A DNA stretch of 6,774 nt from positions 1 to 6,774 of the forward strand of contig CAZOIK010000146.1 in assembly GCA_964579765.1 (NCBI GenBank), read 5' to 3'. The notes below the pieces were generated by a model that ran no database searches, was not told the origin of the DNA, and worked only from the letters and a program-made list of their open reading frames with translations. Made by a program: the position numbers and the translations under genes. This document shows, one piece after another, positions 1 through 6,155 of this stretch. Positions within the stretch are counted from its first letter, which is position 1, and every line of letters begins with the position of its first letter. Origin of the DNA: DATNBT01 sp964579765. GTDB lineage: Bacteria > Acidobacteriota > Vicinamibacteria > Vicinamibacterales > CAVVIG01.

Positions 1-41
1 TCAGGCCCGCGGATTGGCGGCCCTTAAGGGGCCGCGCTACA
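1..41 (-). repeat. GC-rich palindromic repeat-like element inside ybeY
   Basis: On the minus strand, TGTAGCGCGG is followed by a perfect 7-bp inverted repeat, GCGGCCC / GGGCCGC (forward 17-23 and 29-35) with a 5-nt loop. Then come a short AT-containing linker and CCGCGGGCCTGA, which looks like the first arm of a second hairpin cut by the window edge. The layout (TAGCGCGG lead, two GC-rich stems, AATC linker) resembles short palindromic repeats scattered in intergenic regions of GC-rich bacteria. That resemblance is from memory and was not verified by a search. There is no second copy in this window. It stays open in the ybeY frame. No T-tract follows, so it does not look like an intrinsic terminator. 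Confidence 0.5.
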
Positions 42-271
42 GGGAAGCTGAGCACGTCCGTGGGCGCGTCCTTCCCGCGGAACTGCCGGTTGAGGCGGTT
101 AATCTCGCGGTCGGTGACGAGCGCAATCGTGACCGTGCCGCGCGCGCGCGAGGGCGCCACCCGCGCGAGCCACGCCGCGAGCCCGCGCGCCGCCAGCCGC
201 CGTCCGCGGCCGTCAGTGACCTGGACGCGCAGCGCCGTTGCCGCCCGAATACGCTTCGTAGGCTTTGACAA
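1..271 (-). CDS. ybeY: YbeY endoribonuclease, N-terminal part (cut by left edge)
   Basis: YbeY is a zinc-dependent single-strand endoribonuclease needed for 16S rRNA 3'-end maturation and ribosome quality control. The reading frame has no stop from the phoH 3' end to position 1. It encodes VQVTDGRGRRL, then VTDREINRLNRQFRGKDAP, then TDVLSFP; the N-R-x-F/Y-R-x-K-D-x-P-TDVLSFP signature is diagnostic of the family. The zinc-binding HGxLHLxGxDH motif would lie past the edge and cannot be checked. No ATG is available. TTG at 271-269 is the best ordinary start and overlaps phoH by 59 nt. The conserved domain could begin only at about 232, where the frame has a CTG (232-230), so the start is uncertain. 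phoH-ybeY is a very common bacterial operon pair, which supports the call. Oddity: immediately after LSFPV the coding sequence becomes a palindrome (1-41) encoding ARPLKGRQSAGL, unlike the usual LGDI continuation. The gene may carry an insertion or be broken. Confidence 0.85.
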   Translation of the reverse strand, partial: MSKPTKRIRAATALRVQVTDGRGRRLAARGLAAWLARVAPSRARGTVTIALVTDREINRLNRQFRGKDAPTDVLSFPVARPLKGRQSAGL

Positions 272-1181
272 TCTGCTGAACGAGCTTGTGGCGCACGACG
301 TCGCGGTCGTCGAAGCGCACGAACGCGATGCCCTCGATGTTGCCAACGACCTTCATCGCCTCGACGAGGCCCGACGTGCGGCCCGCCGGCAGATCGATCT
401 GCGTGATGTCGCCGGTGATGACGGCCTTCGTGCCGAAGCCGATCCGGGTGAGGAACATCTTCATCTGCTCGGTCGTCGTGTTCTGAGCCTCGTCGAGAAT
501 CACGAACGAGTCGTTCAACGTCCTCCCGCGCATGAACGCGATCGGCGCAATCTCGATCGTGCCGCGCTCGATGTAGCGCTCGACGCGATCGACGTCGAGC
601 ATGTCGTAGAGCGCGTCGTAGAGCGGCCGCAGGTACGGATTCACCTTCTCCTGCAGATCGCCCGGCAGGAACCCGAGTTTCTCGCCCGCCTCGACGGCCG
701 GACGCGCGAGGATGATCCGGTTCACCTTCTTGGCCACGAGAAAGGCCACCGCCTGCGCCATCGCGAGATAGGTCTTCCCCGTGCCGGCGGGGCCGATGCC
801 GAACACGATGTCGTGCTGGTCGATGGCCTCGAGATAGCGGCGCTGGTTGACGCTCTTCGGCGCCACGCGGCGCTTGCCGGCCGGCGTCAGCGTGCCTTTG
901 AGGAAATGCTCGCGCAGATCGACGTCCTCGTCGCGCGCGAGCATCTCGGACGCGGTCTTCACGTCGCTGTTCGACAGCTTGTAGCCGTCTTTCATCAGCG
1001 CCGAGAGCTGGCCGATGACGCGGTCCACGCGATCGGGGCCGGGCTCCTCGCCGTCCACGATGAGGTCGTGGCCCTGCGTGCGGATGCGGACGTGAAAGAG
1101 CGATTCGAGGTGCTTCAGGTTCTCGTCGTACGACCCGAACAGTGTGGCAATCCCCTCCTCGGGGACGGAAATACGGCGCAC
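213..1181 (-). CDS. phoH: PhoH family P-loop ATPase (PhoH-like / YbeZ)
   Basis: This 322-residue cytoplasmic ATPase has the usual length and layout of bacterial PhoH-like (YbeZ) proteins. Residues about 1-65 form the small KH-like N-terminal domain (ISVPEEGIATLFGSYDENL). A linker follows. The PhoH/SF1-helicase-like ATPase domain runs from about 105 to 312. Walker A is GPAGTGKT at 130-137. Other family blocks are RIILARPAVEAGEKLGFLPG (155-174), the Walker B FVILDEAQN (226-234; D230, E231) and ITGDITQIDLP (255-265). The protein is proposed to act in RNA metabolism with YbeY; its biochemical role is less settled than the family assignment. The start is GTG at 1181-1179. An in-frame TGA sits at 1199-1197 with no ATG, GTG or TTG between, and the KH-like domain begins at once. 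A purine-rich AGGGAAG abuts the GTG, too close for a normal Shine-Dalgarno spacing. ybeY overlaps its 3' end, indicating one transcript. Confidence 0.96.
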   Translation of the reverse strand: MRRISVPEEGIATLFGSYDENLKHLESLFHVRIRTQGHDLIVDGEEPGPDRVDRVIGQLSALMKDGYKLSNSDVKTASEMLARDEDVDLREHFLKGTLTPAGKRRVAPKSVNQRRYLEAIDQHDIVFGIGPAGTGKTYLAMAQAVAFLVAKKVNRIILARPAVEAGEKLGFLPGDLQEKVNPYLRPLYDALYDMLDVDRVERYIERGTIEIAPIAFMRGRTLNDSFVILDEAQNTTTEQMKMFLTRIGFGTKAVITGDITQIDLPAGRTSGLVEAMKVVGNIEGIAFVRFDDRDVVRHKLVQQIVKAYEAYSGGNGAARPGH

Positions 1182-1284
1182 CTTCCCTATTATGACTCAC
1201 TTCTTTTTCGAGACCGCCCGATCGCCGTGAACTTTCCCGGACCGGCTGACGTCTTCTCCTGAGGCCAATCTACAAGAGCACCTC
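1182..1284. promoter_or_regulatory. Divergent intergenic region between phoH and padR
   Basis: These 103 bp must hold the promoters for both the phoH-ybeY (minus) and padR-permease (plus) units unless transcription enters from elsewhere. It contains the most A+T-rich stretch nearby (about 1188-1210, including a run of five T). Being next to padR, it is the likely site of autoregulation by PadR. I found no clean ATGT-N8-ACAT type PadR operator; the only small symmetric elements are CGATCG (1219-1224, with neighbouring bases) and CCGGACCGG (around 1237-1245), and neither is persuasive. Confidence 0.6.
1189..1194 (-). promoter_or_regulatory. Candidate -10 box for phoH-ybeY
   Basis: The minus-strand sequence CATAAT matches the TATAAT consensus at 5 of 6 positions and lies in the AT-rich patch of the divergent region. 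Exactly 7 nt separate it from the phoH GTG, so a start site at the usual distance would fall on or next to the start codon and give a leaderless or near-leaderless mRNA. No good -35 hexamer is visible 16-18 nt upstream, so the call is tentative. Confidence 0.3.
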
Positions 1285-1614
1285 GTGAGCGATCAGACCG
1301 ACGTCCTTCAGGGCACGCTGGACCTCCTCATCCTCCGCGCCATCGGCATCGCGCCGATGCACGGATGGGCAATCGCTCAGCGGGTTCAACAGCTCTCCAA
1401 CGACCTGCTTCGCGTCCAGCAGGGATCGCTCTACGCGGCGCTGTACCGCCTCGAACATCAGGGCTGGATCACCGCCGAGTGGGGCGCGTCGGAGAACAAC
1501 CGGCGCGCTCGCTTCTATTCGCTGACCAAGCCAGGCCGCAGGCAGCTCGAGACCGAGGTCGCGAAGTGGGAGCGCCTCTCGGCTGGCGTCAACCTCGCGT
1601 TGAAGCGCACCTAG
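1285..1614 (+). CDS. PadR family transcriptional regulator
   Basis: This 109-residue protein matches the short (subfamily-2) PadR regulators, a winged-helix DNA-binding domain with little else. The N-terminal block DVLQGTLDLLILRAIGIAPMHGWAIAQRV (about residues 6-34) is helix 1 and the start of the helix-turn-helix. VQQGSLYAALYRLEHQGWI (about 45-63) is the recognition helix and turn into the wing. ENNRRARFYSLTKPGRRQL (about 70-88) forms the wing strands and the start of the C-terminal helix used for dimerisation. The start is GTG at 1285, which gives the classic SDQTDVLQGTLDLLIL opening; there is no strong Shine-Dalgarno. Its stop is separated from the permease ATG by only CG, so the two genes are probably cotranscribed and translationally coupled. 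PadR proteins of this type normally repress their own promoter and the adjacent transporter, and are released by a small ligand. The ligand here is unknown. Confidence 0.95.
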   Translation: MSDQTDVLQGTLDLLILRAIGIAPMHGWAIAQRVQQLSNDLLRVQQGSLYAALYRLEHQGWITAEWGASENNRRARFYSLTKPGRRQLETEVAKWERLSAGVNLALKRT

Positions 1615-1616
1615 CG

Positions 1617-4349
1617 ATGCGGCTGTGGTACGTCCTGCGCGCGCGGCTCCGATCGCTCGTGTTCCGCGCCGGGCGCGAATACGATCTGAACGAAGAGCTG
1701 CGGTTCCACCTCGAGCGCGACGTCGAGCGCCTGATGCGGCGCGGACTGTCGCGCGACGAAGCGCGTCAGCAGGCGCGGCGTCTGTTCGGCGGAGTCGAGC
1801 AGATCAAGGAGGCCAGTCGCGACGCGCGAGGCACCGCGAACCTCGACGCGCTCGCGCGCGACATACGCGACGGCAGCCGTCGTCTGTGGCGCGATTGGCG
1901 CTTCACCACGGCGGCCGTGGTGATCCTGGGCCTCGCCATTGGCGTCAACACGGCCATCTTCAGCCTCGTGAACGCCGTACTTCTCCGGCCGCAGACATCG
2001 AGGGACCCGGCTCGCCTCGTCAACATCTATCAGAACGACCGCGCGGGCAAGCCGCTGGTCGTCACCACGTATACGGCCTACACGGAGATCACGGAGTACA
2101 AAGACGTCTTTGCCGCGGTGACGGCCGGCAGCATCCCCAGCCCCTTCCGTTATCTCTACGACGGTGCCATTCGCACTGCCACCGTTGAGTACGCCACATC
2201 GACGTACCTCGATGTTCTGGGGCTCCGGCCCACGCTCGGCCGCTGGTTCGACCAGGCGGAAGAACGCCGAGCGACTGCCGTGGTCGGCGTTCTGGGCTAT
2301 CAGGCGTGGACCCGGGTCTTCCACGCCGACCCGGACATCATTGGACGTCTCGTCTGGATAGAAGGCGTGCCGGTCACGATCGTCGGGGTGGGTCCGGCCC
2401 ACTATCGCGGCACCATCGACGTCGGCGTGGACACGGACGTCTGGCTGCCGATTACGGCGCTCCCCGCCATTGTTCCGATCCCGGCGCTGCGCGATGCGCC
2501 GACGATCCACGTGCCGCTGATCGTGAAAGCCCGTTTGCGCCAGGGCGTCTCCGTCAGCCAGGCCAGCGCCGCGATGGACGCGCTCGGACGCAGGCTGGTT
2601 GCCGAATTTCCCGAGGAGTACCGCGACAACGGAGGCGAGTTCGCCCTGGGCGCCGGCATGACGGTGCTCGCGTCGAACGACGTGCGCATTCATCCGCAGG
2701 CCGACGCGCCGATCGCGGCAATCGCCGGGCTGGTGCTCATCATCGTCGGCCTGGTGCTTGCCCTCGCGTGCAGCAATCTCGCCACGCTGCTCCTCGTGCG
2801 CGGGACGGCTCGCGCAAAAGAGATCGCGGTGCGGCTGGCCATGGGCGCGACGCGCCGTCAACTTGTCCGGCACCTGCTCATCGAAAGCGTGGAGCTGTCG
2901 CTTATGGGCGGCATTGTCGGCTGTCTCGTGGCGTGGTGGAGCATGCGGGCGTTGCAGGCGCTCGATCTCCCGGTCACCGTGGATTTGACGCTCGACTACC
3001 GTGTCCTCGCCTTTGCGATCGCAGTGTCACTGCTCACGGGCATCCTGTTCGGCCTTGCACCGGCGCTCAAAGCGACGCGTGTCGATCTCGTGCCGGCGCT
3101 TCGCGATGAGGGGTCGCTGTCGATCGAGCGCGGGTCCCTGCCGGTCAAGCACGCGCTGATCGTCGTGCAGGTGGCTATTTCCGTGCTGCTGCTCGGCGGC
3201 ACGAGCATCTGTCTGCAGCAGCTCACCGCCGTCCGGGCACTGCACGTGGGGTTTGCCGTCGACGGCGTGGCCATGCTCGAGACGGACCTGCGCTTTGCCG
3301 GTTACTCGGCTGCGCGGGCGGAAGGCCTGTACAGTGAGCTCTTGCGGCGGGTCGCCGCCGTTCCCGGCGTGCAGTCGGCGGCGCTGTCGCGCGGGCTGCC
3401 GATGGCAGTCGAAGCCAGCGTGCCGATCGTTGTCGAGCACGAACGGGGAGACGACATCGCAGTTCCCCGTGCCGCGATGATCTGGGCCGGACCGGGCTTC
3501 TTCGACACACTGCGCATTCCCCTTCTGTACGGGCGCGTCTTCGATACACGCGATCGCGCCGACACGCCGCGTGTCGCGGTGATTACCGATACGATGGCGC
3601 GCCAGCGGTTCGGCAGGGTGAACGCAGTCGGCCGACGCTTTCAGATCAAAACCGAGCCGAACTCGTGGATGGAGGTCATCGGCGTGGTCCGCGATACCGG
3701 CACGGGAAATTTCGACAACGACGTCCTCGATCCTGTGGGGCCGCTGTTCTACCGCTCCTATACGCAAGCCGGTTTGCCGCCGACGACGGTCGTCGCGCGA
3801 ACGGCCGGCAGCGCAGCCGCGCTGGTCGGCGCGATGCAACGCCACGTTCGTGCCCTGGATGTCACGCTCCCCGTGATCACGGCGAGCACGATGGCACAGC
3901 AGATGGCGAACTCTCAGGCGGCGCCAAAGGCAGTGGCCACGCTGTTCGCCGTACTCGGTCTGCTCGGCATGTTCCTGGCGAGCATCGGGCTGTATGCGGT
4001 TGTCGCATTTGCGGTCGAGAGGCGGGCGCGCGAGATTGGCATCCGCATGGCGCTGGGCGCACGAAGGGGGCAAGTGGTGTGGAATATCGCGCGAGGCGTG
4101 GCCGGGCTGCTCGCGATTGGCACGAGCGTCGGCCTGTTCCTCTCCGTGCTGGCGATGCTGGCGCTGCGCGCAGCCCCCACTGGCAACAACATCGGGATCG
4201 GCAATATCGCCGTGTATCGTCCGAACGTCGATCCCGTGGCGCTGCTGGCCATCGCGGCCGTGACCGCGGTCGTCGGCCTCGCCGCAGCGTTCGTGCCCGC
4301 GCGTCGGGCCGCGTTGATGGAGCCCCTCGCGGCCCTTCGTCACGAGTGA
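1617..4349 (+). CDS. ADOP-type duplicated MacB/FtsX-like ABC permease
   Basis: This 910-residue inner-membrane protein has the duplicated permease layout. A cytoplasmic N-terminal segment (about 1-95) carries LNEELRFHLERDVERLMRRG and DEARQQARRLFGGVEQIKE, typical of ADOP proteins. TM1 (about 97-122; GLAIGVNTAIFSLVNAVLLRP) is followed by a first MacB-like periplasmic domain (about 123-360). The first FtsX domain has three TMs (about 363-390, 418-442, 463-485) and the KEIAVRLAMGATRRQLVRHL coupling segment (401-420). The second half repeats this: TM5 (about 510-533), a periplasmic domain (about 535-765), then three TMs (about 771-800, 822-850, 870-895) with REIGIRMALGARRGQVV (805-821). The ATG at 1617, 2 nt after padR, is chosen because the frame remains open upstream only inside padR, where it encodes non-homologous arginine-rich sequence. 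No ATP-binding subunit is encoded nearby, as expected for 'orphan' permeases. The substrate is unknown; by family, MacB-like export or mechanotransmission (macrolide, lipid or peptide related) is possible. The gene appears intact. Confidence 0.94.
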   Translation: MRLWYVLRARLRSLVFRAGREYDLNEELRFHLERDVERLMRRGLSRDEARQQARRLFGGVEQIKEASRDARGTANLDALARDIRDGSRRLWRDWRFTTAAVVILGLAIGVNTAIFSLVNAVLLRPQTSRDPARLVNIYQNDRAGKPLVVTTYTAYTEITEYKDVFAAVTAGSIPSPFRYLYDGAIRTATVEYATSTYLDVLGLRPTLGRWFDQAEERRATAVVGVLGYQAWTRVFHADPDIIGRLVWIEGVPVTIVGVGPAHYRGTIDVGVDTDVWLPITALPAIVPIPALRDAPTIHVPLIVKARLRQGVSVSQASAAMDALGRRLVAEFPEEYRDNGGEFALGAGMTVLASNDVRIHPQADAPIAAIAGLVLIIVGLVLALACSNLATLLLVRGTARAKEIAVRLAMGATRRQLVRHLLIESVELSLMGGIVGCLVAWWSMRALQALDLPVTVDLTLDYRVLAFAIAVSLLTGILFGLAPALKATRVDLVPALRDEGSLSIERGSLPVKHALIVVQVAISVLLLGGTSICLQQLTAVRALHVGFAVDGVAMLETDLRFAGYSAARAEGLYSELLRRVAAVPGVQSAALSRGLPMAVEASVPIVVEHERGDDIAVPRAAMIWAGPGFFDTLRIPLLYGRVFDTRDRADTPRVAVITDTMARQRFGRVNAVGRRFQIKTEPNSWMEVIGVVRDTGTGNFDNDVLDPVGPLFYRSYTQAGLPPTTVVARTAGSAAALVGAMQRHVRALDVTLPVITASTMAQQMANSQAAPKAVATLFAVLGLLGMFLASIGLYAVVAFAVERRAREIGIRMALGARRGQVVWNIARGVAGLLAIGTSVGLFLSVLAMLALRAAPTGNNIGIGNIAVYRPNVDPVALLAIAAVTAVVGLAAAFVPARRAALMEPLAALRHE

Positions 4350-4355
4350 ATCGAG

Positions 4356-6155
4356 TCAGCCGCCCTCGCCCTTCGAGTTCGGCTTCTTCTCCACGAGGCG
4401 GATGTGCAGCTCGCGGAGCTGTTTCTCCGACACGGACGAGGGCGCGCCCATCAGCAGATCCTCGGCGTTCTGCGTCATCGGGAACGCGATGACCTCGCGC
4501 AGGTTCGGCTCCTGCGCCAGCAGCATCACGATCCGATCGATGCCCGGCGCGAGGCCGCCGTGCGGCGGCGCGCCGTGCCGGAACGCGTTGAGCATGCCGC
4601 CGAACCGCTTCTCGACCTCGTCCGGTCCGTACCCGGCGATCTCGAACGCGCGCAACATGACATCCGGACGATGATTCCGGATCGCTCCGCTCGACAGCTC
4701 GACGCCGTTGCAGACGATGTCGTACTGGAACGCCTTGATCGTCAGCGGATCCTTCGTGTTCAGCGCGTCGAGGCCGCCCTGCGGCATCGAGAACGGGTTG
4801 TGGCTGAACTCGATCTGGTTCGTGTCGGGATTGAGCTCGTAGAACGGAAAGTCCGTGACCCAGCAGAAGCGATACGCGTTCTGCTCGAGCAGGTTCAGTT
4901 CCTTCGCCAGATGGCCGCGCAGGCCGTCGATTGCGCGCATCAGCGTCTTCGCCGGTCCCGAGACGAAGAACACGGCGTCGCCGAGCGTCACATCCGCGGC
5001 GGCGAAAATACGATTGCGCCGCCCCTCCGGCAGATACTTCGCGAGCGGCCCCTTCGGCGTCTCCGCGGCGACGATGTAGGCCAGCCCGCCGAGGCCGAGC
5101 GTCTCCGCGAGGCCGACGGTCTTGTCGAAGAAGCTGCGCGACTTCTCGCCCGCGCCCGGCGCCTTGATCGCACGGACGACGGAGCCTTCTTCGACCGCCT
5201 TCGCAAAGACGGCGAACTCCGAGCCGCGGAAGATCTCGGTCACGTCCACGGCCTTGATCGGGTTCCGCAAGTCGGGCTTGTCGCTCCCGTACATCGCCAT
5301 CGCGTCGTCGTACGCGATGCGGGGAAACGGCGGCGGCGAGACCGTCCAGTCCGAGAATTCGGTGAACGCGCCCGCAAGCACCGGTTCGATCGCCGCGAAC
5401 ACGTCGTCCTGCGTGACGAAGGACATCTCGACATCGAGTTGGTAGAACTCGCCGGGCGAGCGGTCGGCGCGGGCGTCTTCGTCGCGGAAACAGGGCGCGA
5501 TCTGGAAGTAGCGATCGAAGCCCGCGACCATCAGCAGCTGTTTGAACTGCTGCGGCGCCTGCGGCAGCGCGTAGAATTTGCCGGGGTGGATGCGGCTCGG
5601 CACGAGATAGTCGCGCGCGCCTTCGGGAGAGCTCGACGTGAGGATCGGCGTCTGGAACTCGTTGAAGCCCGCCTCGGTCATCCGCCGGCGGATGCTCGCG
5701 ATGACACGCGAGCGCAGGACGATGTTCGCGTGGATCCGCTCGCGTCGAAGATCGAGGAAGCGATACCGCAGCCGCTGCTCCTCGGGAATCTCCTGCGTGC
5801 CGGCGACCTGGAACGGCAGCAGCTCGGCCGCGGACAGCACCTCGAGTGCCTGCACGTCCACTTCGACCTCGCCGGTCGGCAGCTGCGGGTTGACGTTCTC
5901 CTCCGTGCGACCGATCGCCGTGCCTTCGACGCTGATCACGCTCTCGAGACGCACCGCCTCGGCAGCGGCGAACGCCGGCGACTCGGGCGTCAGCACGCAC
6001 TGCGTGATGCCGTAGTGATCGCGCAGGTCGATGAACAGCAGGCCGCCGTGATCGCGCTTGCGGTGCACCCACCCGGCCAGCTTCACGGCGTGGCCGATGT
6101 GATCGCGGCGCAACACCGCGCACGTGTGCGTTCGATAACGGTTCGATTGGCTCAA
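4356..6155 (-). CDS. aspS: Aspartyl-tRNA synthetase (bacterial class IIb)
   Basis: This enzyme charges tRNA-Asp (possibly also tRNA-Asn) with aspartate in the cytoplasm. Its 599 residues match the bacterial-type length of about 590. The N-terminal OB-fold anticodon-binding domain (about 1-108) includes LAGWVHRKRDHGG. The catalytic core contains the flipping-loop region EGARDYLVPSR (178-188), QAPQQFKQLLMVAGFDRYFQ (199-218), class II motif 2 FRDEDARADRSPGEFYQLD (223-241) and motif 3 GLAPGIDRIVMLL (534-546, R541). The bacterial GAD insertion lies at about 295-420. The C-terminus AFPMTQNAEDLLMGAPSSV (557-575) is canonical. The start is TTG at 6155-6153, sharing TTGA with the hisS stop and giving the expected short leader before YRTHTC; no ATG fits better. 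hisS-aspS are therefore probably coupled. The 3' end lies 6 bp from the convergent permease stop. Oddity: RDHGG (H36) in the anticodon domain resembles non-discriminating AspRS. Confidence 0.97.
   Translation of the reverse strand: MSQSNRYRTHTCAVLRRDHIGHAVKLAGWVHRKRDHGGLLFIDLRDHYGITQCVLTPESPAFAAAEAVRLESVISVEGTAIGRTEENVNPQLPTGEVEVDVQALEVLSAAELLPFQVAGTQEIPEEQRLRYRFLDLRRERIHANIVLRSRVIASIRRRMTEAGFNEFQTPILTSSSPEGARDYLVPSRIHPGKFYALPQAPQQFKQLLMVAGFDRYFQIAPCFRDEDARADRSPGEFYQLDVEMSFVTQDDVFAAIEPVLAGAFTEFSDWTVSPPPFPRIAYDDAMAMYGSDKPDLRNPIKAVDVTEIFRGSEFAVFAKAVEEGSVVRAIKAPGAGEKSRSFFDKTVGLAETLGLGGLAYIVAAETPKGPLAKYLPEGRRNRIFAAADVTLGDAVFFVSGPAKTLMRAIDGLRGHLAKELNLLEQNAYRFCWVTDFPFYELNPDTNQIEFSHNPFSMPQGGLDALNTKDPLTIKAFQYDIVCNGVELSSGAIRNHRPDVMLRAFEIAGYGPDEVEKRFGGMLNAFRHGAPPHGGLAPGIDRIVMLLAQEPNLREVIAFPMTQNAEDLLMGAPSSVSEKQLRELHIRLVEKKPNSKGEGG

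Noticed and set aside
17..35. Hairpin considered as an intrinsic terminator for phoH
   Set aside because: No T-tract follows on either strand, and it lies within an open ybeY frame more than 170 nt beyond the phoH stop.
139..150. Run of six CG dinucleotides (possible Z-DNA or slippage site)
   Set aside because: It encodes part of an SRARG stretch in ybeY in frame, and such short CG runs are common in genes of this base composition. No frame disruption results.
60..1262. 400-codon plus-strand frame antisense to phoH and ybeY
   Set aside because: It is complementary to clear PhoH motifs on the other strand and has no protein family features.
1246..1276. padR promoter: CTGACG (-35) and TACAAG (-10)
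   Set aside because: Each hexamer matches consensus at only 4 of 6 positions and the spacing is 19 nt, too weak to list as a feature. It is mentioned only in the leaderless finding.
1182..1284. PadR operator of the ATGT-N8-ACAT type
   Set aside because: No matching inverted repeat was found. CCGGACCGG and CGATCG are too short and generic to call.
1365..1616. N-terminal extension of the permease to 994 residues
   Set aside because: This stretch is the padR gene in another frame and gives low-complexity arginine-rich sequence. The ATG at 1617 yields the standard ADOP N-terminus.
3877..6123. Long minus-strand open frame (748 codons) in another frame of aspS running into the permease region
   Set aside because: The composition is arginine-rich, there are no domains, and it covers two real genes. 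It is a GC-driven artefact.
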